A stretch of 37,701 nucleotides of DNA from Alistipes sp. GTDB taxonomy: Bacteria; Bacteroidota; Bacteroidia; Bacteroidales; Rikenellaceae. The notes under the pieces are model-generated. The model was not told the origin of the DNA. It worked only from the letters and a program-made list of their open reading frames with translations, and did not search any database. The position numbers and the translations under genes are program-made. The stretch lies in NCBI GenBank assembly GCA_017631055.1, contig JAGBTZ010000026.1, positions 1 through 37,701 of the forward strand, written 5' to 3'. Each line of letters starts with the position of its first letter. Position 1 is the first letter of the stretch. Positions 14,438 to 24,632 of this stretch are shown piece by piece.

Positions 14438-16216
14438 CTCGACACGCAGGGTCTGAGACTTCTCGTGAGGTATATTTGTGTAGAAACCTACGCGCAAAGT
14501 ACCTCTGTTGTCGGTATCGAAACTGCGGCGAGGAGTGTTGGGCAGCACGAATGGCTCAATCCCCTTGGTAGGCGACACTACGCGCAACAACATCTTCTTG
14601 CCACCTTGCTCCAACTCAATCTCGGTGCGGCTCAAAACGCGAGGTGTGGCGGGTGTACATATTGTCCAACGTACACGGCAATCCGAAGCGCCGGCCGTCA
14701 TCTCATCGGTGATGGTGAGTTTGCCCTTGCTGTCGACAATCAGTGTGCGCACGGCTCTCTCCAAGTCGAAGTAGAGTGACGAGAGGTCGAACTTGGCTCC
14801 GCTGTAGTCGGGCTCTTTGTAGGTCGCAAGCATCGGTGCCGAGCCATCAACCTTCAAGCGTTTGCCGTTGACCATAAGTGTATTGTGCGAGTCGAGCGAA
14901 AGGCGGAAAACCTCCCAGCGCTGCGAAGATTGTTTCATGTTCCATAAATCGACACCTGCGGCCTCAAGTGGATGATAACCCTGCGAGCCGAGCTCAGTAG
15001 CCCATCTCTGACCGGCCCACTCATAGACAAACGAGCCGGTATCCATGTGGGCGTGGGGCAGACTTGGTGAGCCACCCTTCGTTCCGAGGTAGAAATTCTC
15101 GTCACGGCAGATAAATATCGGCTGTTCTCCGTGACCCGACCAACAACGATTTTCGCTCGGGGCAACCTTTGTAAGGTCACAACGGGTCATAAATATCATA
15201 GCCAAAGGCAACAAGCGGCGGCTGTAGATGTGCAGACGTTTGGATGATGAGGTTATGATTCTATCGTTCCACAACAGCGACATATCGTTGGTTTCGGCAG
15301 CAAACCAATAGAGTAGCGGGTTGCTAATGTTGGAGGCTACTCCATCGTCCGAGAAGTTGTAGACACGCTGATCGAACGATTGCATATAGTCCATAAAGCG
15401 AGCCGATTCGAGAAATCCGGGGTACTTCTCCAAACCTTGAGTGTCGAGCCCCGATGAACGCAAAGTCTCGATCATCAACACCTGAAACCATGTTCCGTAG
15501 TCCCAATAGCTGTAACCCTCGGGATAGACGCCATCGGGGCCATACGAAGGGGGTGCCAAATGGTTGCTCTTGGTCGATTTGGCGAAGTGGAACTTGGCAA
15601 GTTCGGGGTAGCGGTCGGCGATAATAATCGAGCCCATAACGATACCGGCATGGCATACCGAATTCCAATTGTTGGCACCACGATACCACCAATAGTCGCT
15701 CAGCTCCGCAGCACGAAGTCCCTTTTCGGCTATTGCATCGGCAATGGTTGTACGGCTTGCCTCTGAAAGTTGGTCGTAGAGCCAATCGTAACCGAGTGCC
15801 AATGCAGCGGTCATCTCGCCCGTGTCGAGGTAGTGCGAGGGGTTCCAATCGGTGAACGAAGCCGCTGCCAGCATCTCCTTCTCGGCTCGCTCGGCAAACT
15901 TCACATCACCGGTGTAGAGATACATATACGAGAGCGAAGTGACCCTCTCCAATACACTGCGCGAAACCCCGAGTATTCGCTTGCCGGTCTGGATGCGCTC
16001 ATTGACTGGTTGCTGCATCGCGCGGTTGGCAATATAGGCAATCTCGTTGTGCAGACGCAATGCGACCGAATCGCTGCCGACCAAGGTGCGAATCTTCGCC
16101 ATATCTCCCTTTTGGAGAATAAGGTGGGGATGAGCCTTTCCGATGGGGAGGATATTGTTGGCATAGGAAAATGTTGCAAAGAGGCAGCCGATAACCAGAA
16201 GACAGAGGCGTTTCAT
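14417..16216 (-). CDS. Heparinase II/III-like polysaccharide lyase family protein
   Basis: 599 aa with a signal peptide (MKRLCLLVIGCLFATFSYA), so periplasmic or surface-exposed. The N-terminal part is an alpha/alpha toroid ('LALGYDWLYDQLSEASRTTI', 'RGANNWNSVCHAGIVMGS', 'GVYPEGYSYWDYGTWFQVLM'). The C-terminal part is the heparinase II/III beta domain ('LPHAHMDTGSFVYEWAGQRW' followed by ATELGSQGYH), with the conserved His-x-Asp. These enzymes cleave uronic-acid polysaccharides by beta-elimination. The tyrosine-rich toroid cleft ('YPEGYSYWDYG') fits this mechanism. No SusCD pair or sulfatase lies nearby, so the substrate (glycosaminoglycan, alginate-like or bacterial exopolysaccharide) is unknown. 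It diverges from groES. Confidence 0.85.
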   Translation of the reverse strand: MKRLCLLVIGCLFATFSYANNILPIGKAHPHLILQKGDMAKIRTLVGSDSVALRLHNEIAYIANRAMQQPVNERIQTGKRILGVSRSVLERVTSLSYMYLYTGDVKFAERAEKEMLAAASFTDWNPSHYLDTGEMTAALALGYDWLYDQLSEASRTTIADAIAEKGLRAAELSDYWWYRGANNWNSVCHAGIVMGSIIIADRYPELAKFHFAKSTKSNHLAPPSYGPDGVYPEGYSYWDYGTWFQVLMIETLRSSGLDTQGLEKYPGFLESARFMDYMQSFDQRVYNFSDDGVASNISNPLLYWFAAETNDMSLLWNDRIITSSSKRLHIYSRRLLPLAMIFMTRCDLTKVAPSENRCWSGHGEQPIFICRDENFYLGTKGGSPSLPHAHMDTGSFVYEWAGQRWATELGSQGYHPLEAAGVDLWNMKQSSQRWEVFRLSLDSHNTLMVNGKRLKVDGSAPMLATYKEPDYSGAKFDLSSLYFDLERAVRTLIVDSKGKLTITDEMTAGASDCRVRWTICTPATPRVLSRTEIELEQGGKKMLLRVVSPTKGIEPFVLPNTPRRSFDTDNRGTLRVGFYTNIPHEKSQTLRVELLPVLD

Positions 16217-16261
16217 GATGAGTGTGTTTTGGTGTTTAGTTTAAGGCAAATTTAATCTTTT

Positions 16262-16310
16262 TCTGCCAAAATGTCAAAATTTTATGACATAATCATTGCC
16301 GTTTGGCAGA
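16262..16310. promoter_or_regulatory. Nested inverted repeats upstream of groES, candidate heat-shock operator
   Basis: Outer arms TCTGCCAAA (16262-16270) and TTTGGCAGA (16302-16310) are exact reverse complements. Inner arms ATGTCA (16271-16276) and TGACAT (16285-16290) also pair. It is not the CIRCE sequence. The structure covers the likely -33 region of groES and also lies 46 bases from the divergent heparinase-like gene start. Confidence 0.5.
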
Positions 16311-16325
16311 GATTTCCTAATTTCG
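16295..16325 (+). promoter_or_regulatory. Possible groES promoter
   Basis: ATTG (16295-16298) and TAATTTCG (16318-16325), spaced 19 bases, approximate the TTTG / TAnnTTTG boxes with one mismatch each. The upstream half lies inside the nested inverted repeat. Confidence 0.4.
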
Positions 16326-16398
16326 GGCTTTGGCATACAGATTGCTCGAACTGAGATCAAACAGAAAATTCACAAACAATAATAAAAACAGAAGAATT

Positions 16399-16674
16399 AT
16401 GAACGTAAAACCGCTTTCGGACCGTGTATTGGTTAAGCCCAATCCGGCAGAAGAGATGACCGCATCAGGTCTGATTATCCCCGACACCGCTAAAGAGAAG
16501 CCCCTGGCAGGTAAGGTCGTGGCTGTGGGCCCCGGCACTGCAGATGTAAAGATGGAGGTAAAGGTGGGCGACGAGGTGCTCTATGGTAAGTATGCCGGCA
16601 CCGAGTTGCACGTTGACGGTGAGGACTACCTTATGATGAAGCAGCAGGATATTATGGCTGTGGTCGAGAAGTAA
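16399..16674 (+). CDS. groES: Co-chaperonin GroES
   Basis: 91 aa, the normal size of the heptameric lid of the GroEL folding chamber. The N-terminus '[20 protein letters not shown]' is classical. The mobile loop reads '[16 protein letters not shown]' and the C-terminal part '[15 protein letters not shown]' and '[15 protein letters not shown]' completes the barrel. The ATG at 16399 is chosen; the in-frame extension upstream to 16330 has no family counterpart. groEL starts 21 bases after the stop, so the two form the usual groESL operon. Nested inverted repeats sit upstream and may give heat-shock control. Confidence 0.97.
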   Translation: MNVKPLSDRVLVKPNPAEEMTASGLIIPDTAKEKPLAGKVVAVGPGTADVKMEVKVGDEVLYGKYAGTELHVDGEDYLMMKQQDIMAVVEK

Positions 16675-18324
<1,650 letters not shown>

Positions 18325-18354
18325 TCCCGAGAGGGTTTGGACTAATATGAGTTC

Positions 18355-18392
18355 GGGAGGGTTGTTTTTGCGACCCTCCCCTTCTTTTTTTT
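18355..18392 (+). terminator. groESL terminator
   Basis: GGGAGGGT (18355-18362) pairs with ACCCTCCC (18373-18380), with a 10-base loop, followed by CTTCTTTTTTTT. A good Rho-independent terminator. Confidence 0.85.
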
Positions 18393-18436
18393 GAGTTTAA
18401 TTTACTACCTTTGTAGTAACCAAAACATTTATATCT

Positions 18437-19087
18437 ATGAAAAGAACTCTTTTTACAGCGATGATGATGCTCTTTGCGCTGGCTACATCGGCACAAACCT
18501 TGGAGCGTATGCAGTGGTTCAACGAGCCCGAGCAGTGGAAAACTTCAGCGGATAAACTTACCATGCAGGTTACGCCTCAGAGCGACTATTGGCGCATTTC
18601 GCACTACGGCTTTACGGTTGACGATGCTCCGTTCCTCTACACCGTGCGTGGTGGCGAGTTCGAAACGAAGGTTAAAATTTCGGGCGACTATAAGGTGCGT
18701 TTCGACCAGGCGGGTCTGATGTTGCGCATCGACAAGGAGAACTATATCAAGGCGGGTATCGAGTTCGTTGATGGTAAGTACAATATCTCGTGCGTTGTGA
18801 CCCACCATACCAGCGATTGGTCGGTGATTACGCTCGACAAGCCTGTGGAGCATATCTGGATTAAGGCGGTGCGTCGTCTGGATGCAGTGGAGATATTCTA
18901 CTCGTTTGACGATAAGGAGTATACCATGATGCGTAACTGCTGGTTGGCCGACAATTCGCCTGTGATGGTCGGAATGATGGCAGCTTGCCCCGATGGTAAC
19001 GGTTTCGAGGCTCGATTTGAGGAGTTCTCGATTAAGCATTTGCCCGACCAGCGCCGCCTGGAGTGGCTTAAGCGCAATCAGGAGTAG
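18437..19087 (+). CDS. DUF1349 family protein with concanavalin A-like fold
   Basis: 216 aa with a signal peptide (MKRTLFTAMMMLFALATSAQ). It belongs to the DUF1349 family: 'DYWRISHYGFTVDDAPFLYT', 'GEFETKVKISGDYKVRFDQA' followed by GLMLRIDKENYIKAGIE, 'TLDKPVEHIWIKAVRRLDAV', and 'MMAACPDGNGFEARFEEFSI'. The fold is a lectin-like beta-sandwich; biochemical function is not established, though carbohydrate binding is often supposed. The usual cytoplasmic versions lack a signal peptide, so export here is notable. It has its own TACCTTTG box at 18406-18413 and ends before a perfect palindrome, so it is probably a single-gene unit after the groESL terminator. Confidence 0.85.
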   Translation: MKRTLFTAMMMLFALATSAQTLERMQWFNEPEQWKTSADKLTMQVTPQSDYWRISHYGFTVDDAPFLYTVRGGEFETKVKISGDYKVRFDQAGLMLRIDKENYIKAGIEFVDGKYNISCVVTHHTSDWSVITLDKPVEHIWIKAVRRLDAVEIFYSFDDKEYTMMRNCWLADNSPVMVGMMAACPDGNGFEARFEEFSIKHLPDQRRLEWLKRNQE

Positions 19088-19104
19088 GGGGTTGTGGCAA
19101 CAAT

Positions 19105-19140
19105 AAATAATGGGCTTGTCTGCAGACAAGCCCATTATTT
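19105..19140. terminator. Bidirectional terminator between DUF1349 gene and adk
   Basis: Perfect 36-base palindrome centred on CTGCAG, with arms AAATAATGGGCTTGTCTG, giving A/T-rich ends on both strands. It serves the convergent genes on either side. Confidence 0.9.
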
Positions 19141-19154
19141 GTTGTTATCGATTT

Positions 19155-19730
19155 CTATCGCTTGGAGTCGATTACCGAGCAGATACGCTCGAAGACCTCA
19201 TCCATCGAGCCAAGTCCGTCTACCTCGAAATACTTCGCTTGTGCGGAGTAGTAGTCGGCAACTACAGCGGTCTGTGCGCGATAGGTTGCTATTCGGTTGC
19301 GGATTACATCCTCCGAAGCATCGTCTGCACGACCCGACTCCTTACCGCGGAGCAGAATGCGATTGACCAGCTCCTGCTCGGGGACATCCATATAAATCAT
19401 CATATCGACTTTGAGCCCATACTCGGCAAGAATCTCATCAAAGCGCTCGGCCTGGAAGGTTGTGCGGGGAAAACCATCGAAGATATTGCCGGCACACTCC
19501 TTATTGTCACGAACATAGTTGGCGATGATGTTGATTACAACCTCGTCGGGAGCCAATTCGCCACGGCTGATAGCTGCAGCCACCTGCTTGCCCAACTCGG
19601 TCTCGTTCTTAATCTCGTTGCGGATAATCTCGCCTGTCGAGACGTGATTGATACCATACTTCTCTTTGAGTCGCACCGCCTGTGTACCCTTGCCACATCC
19701 CGGAGCTCCGAATAAAACTATATTAAGCAT
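19155..19730 (-). CDS. adk: Adenylate kinase
   Basis: 191 aa cytoplasmic enzyme that interconverts ATP + AMP and 2 ADP. The P-loop 'GAPGCGKGT' covers residues 8-16. 'HVSTGEIIRNEI' is the AMP-binding region, 'DGFPRTTFQAERFDE' the central motif, and 'GRADDASEDVIRNRI' the lid. The short lid is the non-zinc type. A TATATTTG box lies upstream at 19756-19763, in the gap after the M16 protease gene, so adk probably has its own promoter although it follows a long co-directional run. It ends at a perfect palindromic terminator. Confidence 0.97.
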   Translation of the reverse strand: MLNIVLFGAPGCGKGTQAVRLKEKYGINHVSTGEIIRNEIKNETELGKQVAAAISRGELAPDEVVINIIANYVRDNKECAGNIFDGFPRTTFQAERFDEILAEYGLKVDMMIYMDVPEQELVNRILLRGKESGRADDASEDVIRNRIATYRAQTAVVADYYSAQAKYFEVDGLGSMDEVFERICSVIDSKR

Positions 19731-19755
19731 TTCGAATAAAACTTTGTTTGTGCGA

Positions 19756-19763
19756 CAAATATA
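19756..19763 (-). promoter_or_regulatory. -7 box of adk
   Basis: TATATTTG on the minus strand, 25 bases upstream of the adk ATG. A weak TTCG lies 18 bases further upstream. Confidence 0.5.
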
Positions 19764-19789
19764 CTATAAAAATCCGAAACCCGAAGAGT

Positions 19790-22705
19790 TTAATATCCGA
19801 AAATTTCCTCCTGCGAGAGCAGAGTAACTTCGCCGATGCTACGCAAGTATTTCATATCGAGGTCGTGCTTGTCGCCCAGGATGCAGTAGGTGTAGGTGCG
19901 GTCCTTGATCCACTCCTGCTGGAATGCAACGACATCCTCGAGAGTCATCGACTGAATCTTGTTGTAAATCTCGGCATTACGGTCGTAATCGACACCCTTA
20001 TTCTTTGCCGCCAGGTAGTGCCAGAGCACACTCTCCTTGATTACACGCTCGGTAGCCAACGAGGTGAGTACCGACTGCTTGGCAATCTCGAAGGCGTTCT
20101 CGGATTGGGGCATATCGTTGATAATCTCGGCAAAAGCCTCCATTGCCTGCTGCATCTTATCGTTCTGTGTGGCGATAAAGGCTGTGTAGGTGTAGCCATC
20201 CTCCTTGTGGAACTGCTCGGCAAAAATAGCCCGCGCAGAGTATGCCAGACCGCGAGCTTCGCGCATCTCCTGGAATACGATGGCATTCATTCCACCACCG
20301 AAGTAGGTGTTGTAGAGCAACATTGCTGCATCGTTGTCGGTCGAGAAGATGTCGCTCTCGCGCTTCGAGTATTGTTCGTAGTAGATCTGCTTTGCATCGT
20401 AGTGAGCCAGCAGTATGCGGTTTTTCGGAGTCGGCTGTATGTAGTGGATAACCTTGCCCTGTTCGGGATCTGTCAGCGTCTCGGCTACGGAGTGCGACTT
20501 GTCGAGTTCTGCAATCAGTTCACGCTGCGAGAGGGGACCATAGTACAATACACGGTGTTTTGTCGAGTTCAGTGCCTTGATTTCGCCCAACAACTCCTCT
20601 GAGGTGAGTGCCTCCAACTGCTCGTTGGTTAAGGTCATTGCCTTGATAGCCTCGGGGCCATACATAGCATAGTTGCGCAGTGCGCTGTTATTAGCCTTCT
20701 GGTTGAGTTTAGAGTCGTGACGCGACTTGAGAATATCTCTCTTCAATTCGCTCAACACTTCGTCATTGCCCTCGACCTCGCTCATATACTCTTCAGCCAA
20801 AGCCATCGCCTTGGTCATATTCTCCTTCAAGCCCGAAATCGAAACGTATGCGCGATTTTGCGATATCGAGAGGTGGAAGTCGCACGCCATTGAGTAGAAC
20901 TCGCTCTGAATCTGCTCCAACGATTTCGATGCAGTGCCGAGCAACTTGAAGTATTGGATTGCAGTCTTCATTCGCGGGTTATCTGCATTGCCGAACTCAT
21001 AGGCATACATCAACGTAAAGAGGTCGTTGGTTGTATTTCGCTTGTAGAGTACCTCGATGTCGTGACCCTTCATCTTGCTGACCGACATATCGCGCTCGAA
21101 ATCGACGAATACGGGCTCGATGGGATTGACCTCCGATAATTGAATTTCGGCAAGGAAGTCGCTCTTGGCATCACGATTGGTCGCAATCGGAGTGATTATC
21201 GGCTTGTCGATCTTCTTCTGATTCTTATCCTCGCCCTGGCGCTTGTAGATGATAGCGTAGTTATCCTCACCGAGATATTTGTTTGCCCAAGCAACCACGT
21301 CTGCCTTGGTGATTTGGCTCATCTTATCCATACGCTTCACTTGGTCTGCCCAGTCGATGCCGTTAATAAAGGTGCTGACATACTGCATCGCACGAGGTCC
21401 ATTGTACTCAAGCTCCTCCATTAGGTAGCGCTTGTAATTAGCGATGGTCGAAGAGATCAACTCCTCGTCAAACTCTCCGTTGCGCAACTTTGCCACCTGC
21501 GAAAGGAGCAGGTCGCGCACCTCATCGAGCGACTGACCCTGCTTGGGATAACCTCCGAATATGAGGCTGCTCAGGTCGGCATCAATCATACTCGAAGCGA
21601 AGGCTCGGAGAACTTTCTGTTGCTGCAAAAGATCGGTGTCGAGGAGTCCGCACTTGCCGTTGTGGAGAATCTCGCCAACAATCTCCTGAATGTGAGAATC
21701 TTCACACGACATACCACTGCCTGTACGCCAACCGAGGTAGAGGAACTCTGCATCGTTGCCATATACTTCCTTAACCTTCGGTGAGGTGATAGGCTCTGCC
21801 TCGGGAAACGAGAACTCGGGCAACTCGGGGTTGGGTTTGAGCGAGCCGAAGTGCTTGTCGATGATGGCAATGGCCTTCTCGGGGTCGAAATCGCCCGACA
21901 TACATATTGCCATATTGTTGGGAACGTAGTAGGTCTTGTAGTAGTTTTTGATGTTGGTAATCGAAGGATTCTTTAGATGTTCCTGTGTGCCGAGAACGGA
22001 GTGCTGACCGCAGGGATGATTGGGGTGGAGCAACTCAAGAATGCCGTAGTAGGCCTTGTTGCCATCGCGCGTTAGCGACATATTGTACTCCTCGTATACG
22101 GTCTCAAGCTCGGTGTGGAAACCGCGAATTACGTTGTTGGCAAAGCGGTCTGACTGAATCTTTGCCCAATTCTCAATCTGATTGGAGGGGATATCCTCGG
22201 TGTAGACCGTCTCGTCAAACGAAGTCCAAGCATTGGTGCCTGAAGCTCCAATTGCCGACATCAGTTTGTCGTACTCGTTGGGTATAGCATATTTCGAAGC
22301 CTCCTGCGAAACGCTGTCGATAAGGGCGTAGAGTCTCTTGCGCTCGGTGGGGTCTTCGGTGTTGCGGTAGATTTCGAAGAGTTGCTCAATCTGCTCGAGC
22401 AGCGGAGCCTCGGCAGCGTAATCCGAGGTGCCGAAGCGTTCGGTGCCCTTGAACATCAGGTGCTCGAAGTAGTGAGCCAAGCCCGTTGTTTCGGCGGGGT
22501 CGTTCTTCGCTCCGACCTTGACGGCAATGTAGGTCTGGATGCGCGGAGTCTCCTTGTTCACGGTCATATAGACCTTCAATCCGTTATCGAGCGTGTAGAT
22601 TCGGGTCTTGAGAGGGTCGCCTGCAACCTTCTCGTAGTGGTACTCCGAACACGCAGTGGCGCAAAGTGCAACTACAATCGCCACGATGGTCAAAAACCTT
22701 TTCAT
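19790..22705 (-). CDS. M16 family (insulinase-type) zinc protease lipoprotein
   Basis: 971 aa. The lipoprotein signal ends in 'CATAC' with Cys19 as the acylation site, so it is likely tethered in the periplasm or on the outer membrane. The inverted zinc motif HxxEH is present as 'LAHYFEHLMFKGT' (residues 78-82), and the distal zinc ligand lies in 'ELETVYEEYNMS'. The protein has the four-domain size of pitrilysin-like enzymes, with a second inactive M16 half ('NAIVFQEMREARGLAYSARA'). Such proteases degrade peptides inside a closed chamber. Co-directional neighbours are panC-panD-DUF456 upstream and adk downstream. Together with DPP III, PepT and OPT in this window it fits peptide use. Confidence 0.93.
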   Translation of the reverse strand: MKRFLTIVAIVVALCATACSEYHYEKVAGDPLKTRIYTLDNGLKVYMTVNKETPRIQTYIAVKVGAKNDPAETTGLAHYFEHLMFKGTERFGTSDYAAEAPLLEQIEQLFEIYRNTEDPTERKRLYALIDSVSQEASKYAIPNEYDKLMSAIGASGTNAWTSFDETVYTEDIPSNQIENWAKIQSDRFANNVIRGFHTELETVYEEYNMSLTRDGNKAYYGILELLHPNHPCGQHSVLGTQEHLKNPSITNIKNYYKTYYVPNNMAICMSGDFDPEKAIAIIDKHFGSLKPNPELPEFSFPEAEPITSPKVKEVYGNDAEFLYLGWRTGSGMSCEDSHIQEIVGEILHNGKCGLLDTDLLQQQKVLRAFASSMIDADLSSLIFGGYPKQGQSLDEVRDLLLSQVAKLRNGEFDEELISSTIANYKRYLMEELEYNGPRAMQYVSTFINGIDWADQVKRMDKMSQITKADVVAWANKYLGEDNYAIIYKRQGEDKNQKKIDKPIITPIATNRDAKSDFLAEIQLSEVNPIEPVFVDFERDMSVSKMKGHDIEVLYKRNTTNDLFTLMYAYEFGNADNPRMKTAIQYFKLLGTASKSLEQIQSEFYSMACDFHLSISQNRAYVSISGLKENMTKAMALAEEYMSEVEGNDEVLSELKRDILKSRHDSKLNQKANNSALRNYAMYGPEAIKAMTLTNEQLEALTSEELLGEIKALNSTKHRVLYYGPLSQRELIAELDKSHSVAETLTDPEQGKVIHYIQPTPKNRILLAHYDAKQIYYEQYSKRESDIFSTDNDAAMLLYNTYFGGGMNAIVFQEMREARGLAYSARAIFAEQFHKEDGYTYTAFIATQNDKMQQAMEAFAEIINDMPQSENAFEIAKQSVLTSLATERVIKESVLWHYLAAKNKGVDYDRNAEIYNKIQSMTLEDVVAFQQEWIKDRTYTYCILGDKHDLDMKYLRSIGEVTLLSQEEIFGY

Positions 22706-22820
22706 GTATTTAAGTTTTATAAAAGATGTTTCGTTCTGAATGCAAAGACAGAACCCCCTCCTGCAAAATTTTCTTGGAGAAAAAACGCAGGAGAGTGAAA
22801 ATTATTGCCTTAAAAGTGTT

Positions 22821-23303
22821 TTAATTGAAGAAAATATCGCGGCAGACGTAGATAAGCATACCGCTTGCAGCCAAGAGTTTGATGCCTGTGCCGACAATGA
22901 ACGAGAGGAACGAGCCAAGGCCGACCTTGATAGCTCCGTTCAAATCGTTGCGATTGTGCATCATCTCGCCAACCAACGCTCCGATGAAGGGACCTGCAAT
23001 GATACCCAACGGCCCGAGGAAGAAACCTCCGATGGCTCCGATGGTGGCACCGATGGTGGCCTGGCGGCTGCCACCGAAAATTTTGGTCATATAGGCCGGC
23101 ATAAAGTAGTCGACAAGCGATACCACTACAACGATGGCCAACCAAACCCACAACAGCGTGGGCGAGAGGGTAGAGCCTTCGCGGAAAAAGGCGCAAAGCA
23201 GACCTCCGTAACTGAGCACCACTCCCGGCAGTACGGGTGCAATGCATCCCACCGCCCCGATGACCGTAAGCAGAACGGCCATTATCGCTAAAAATACCTC
23301 CAC
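22821..23303 (-). CDS. DUF456 family membrane protein
   Basis: 160 aa with four to five hydrophobic segments. The glycine-rich core 'IGATIGAIGGFFLGPLGIIA' followed by GPFIGALVGE is the DUF456 signature, and the start 'AVGCIAPVLPGVVLSYGGLL' is also typical. The function of this family is unknown. It follows panD by 25 bases on the same strand and may be in the same transcript. The last residues (YVCRDIFFN) end just before a 115-base gap leading to the M16 gene. Confidence 0.88.
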   Translation of the reverse strand: MEVFLAIMAVLLTVIGAVGCIAPVLPGVVLSYGGLLCAFFREGSTLSPTLLWVWLAIVVVVSLVDYFMPAYMTKIFGGSRQATIGATIGAIGGFFLGPLGIIAGPFIGALVGEMMHNRNDLNGAIKVGLGSFLSFIVGTGIKLLAASGMLIYVCRDIFFN

Positions 23304-23328
23304 CTCTATTATATATTATAGGTGACTC

Positions 23329-23682
23329 CTACTTTACAAGTTTGTTGGTTGCCGTGTCGGGGAAGATAACCCACGGCTTGAAGCTCTTGGCCTCCTCGAA
23401 GTCGAGCAGAGCATACGATACAAGGATTACGATGTCGCCCTCCGAAGCCTTGTGTGCAGCGGCTCCGTTCAGACAGATAACGCCACTGCCACGCTCTCCT
23501 TTAATAATATATGTTTCCAATCGTTCTCCGTTGGTGACGTTGAGCACCTGTACCTTCTCTCCTTCAATCATATTGGCTGCCTCGAGCAGTGCCTCGTCAA
23601 CTGTGATGCTGCCAACGTAGTTAAGGTTTGCCTGCGTAACTGTTACGCGGTGGATTTTCGATTTGAGAACTTCGATTTTCAT
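23329..23682 (-). CDS. panD: Aspartate 1-decarboxylase
   Basis: 117 aa pyruvoyl enzyme making beta-alanine from aspartate for pantothenate. The self-processing site is Gly24-Ser25 in '[18 protein letters not shown]'; Ser25 becomes the pyruvoyl group. The substrate region '[20 protein letters not shown]' is intact. It starts 3 bases after the panC stop, a tight panC-panD operon that supplies both halves of the condensation reaction. Length and start ('[16 protein letters not shown]') are standard. Confidence 0.97.
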   Translation of the reverse strand: MKIEVLKSKIHRVTVTQANLNYVGSITVDEALLEAANMIEGEKVQVLNVTNGERLETYIIKGERGSGVICLNGAAAHKASEGDIVILVSYALLDFEEAKSFKPWVIFPDTATNKLVK

Positions 23683-23685
23683 CGT

Positions 23686-24522
23686 CTATTTAAGTTTGAT
23701 ATTGTCAATAAGTCTTACATTGCCGGCCTGCACTGCTACGCATCCCTGTACTCGCTCGGAGTCGTTCCACGAGCCAATCTGCTGCATTGAGAGTGCATCC
23801 ACAGCCTGGAAGTATATAACTTTCAAAAATTCGTTACGGTTGATTTCGGCCTCGACCCACTCGGTAAGTTCTGCGGGCGAAAGTTGGCCAACTCTTTCGG
23901 TCGCAGCGTGCAATACCTCGTAGATGTGAGGTGCGGCTGCGCGATGCTCCTTGTCGAGCAGTGCGTTGCGTGACGAAAGTGCCAATCCATCCTCGCCACG
24001 AACAATCGGACACTCGACAATCTCGACCTTCAGTCCAAGTTGCTCGACCATTGCCTTAATGACGGCAATCTGCTGGAAATCCTTCTCGCCGAAGTAGGCC
24101 TTGTCGGGCTTCGCCAAATCAAACAAGCGGCTCACAACTTGTGCCACTCCGTTGAAGTGACCCGGGCGGGTTGCACCCTCCATAACCTTGTCAATCTCTC
24201 CGAAGTCGAACTGACGTGTGTCGGGCTCGGGGTAGACCTCCTCGACCGAGGGCATAAATACCACATCCACACCTGCCGCCTCGAGCATTGCCGCATCGGC
24301 CTCAGGGGTGCGGGGGTAGTGCTTTAGATCGTTCTTGTCGTTAAACTGCGTGGGGTTGACAAAGACACTCACCACACACTTCGGGCACTCCTTACGAGCC
24401 CTCTCGACCAACGATATATGACCTTCGTGCAACGCTCCCATTGTGGGAACAAAACCTACTGCACCCTCGCCCATGGCTTCGAGTGCGGCACGCAATTCGC
24501 TAACAGTTGTTGCTATCTTCAT
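23686..24522 (-). CDS. panC: Pantothenate synthetase
   Basis: 278 aa enzyme that joins pantoate and beta-alanine with ATP. Nucleotidyltransferase motifs: 'PTMGALHEGHISLVERA' (HxGH at 32-35), 'FVNPTQFN', 'YFGEKDFQQ' and 'LALSSRN' (KMSKS-like loop). It is first in the panC-panD pair and diverges from the DPP III gene, with a 110-base intergenic region. Its product acts in the cytoplasm. No panB or panE is in the window. Confidence 0.97.
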   Translation of the reverse strand: MKIATTVSELRAALEAMGEGAVGFVPTMGALHEGHISLVERARKECPKCVVSVFVNPTQFNDKNDLKHYPRTPEADAAMLEAAGVDVVFMPSVEEVYPEPDTRQFDFGEIDKVMEGATRPGHFNGVAQVVSRLFDLAKPDKAYFGEKDFQQIAVIKAMVEQLGLKVEIVECPIVRGEDGLALSSRNALLDKEHRAAAPHIYEVLHAATERVGQLSPAELTEWVEAEINRNEFLKVIYFQAVDALSMQQIGSWNDSERVQGCVAVQAGNVRLIDNIKLK

Positions 24523-24599
24523 TACTCTTTATTCGGTTTTGGTGTGGCAAAGTTATACAATAATTCGAATACCATAGTCGGGGTTTTCATATTTTTGTG

Positions 24600-24607
24600 T
24601 AAATTTG
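24600..24607 (+). promoter_or_regulatory. Possible -7 box of the DPP III gene
   Basis: TAAATTTG matches TAnnTTTG, 25 bases upstream of ATG 24633. No good -33 box lies at the expected distance. Confidence 0.4.
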
Positions 24608-24632
24608 CGCATAAATTTTAACTGAATAAGTG

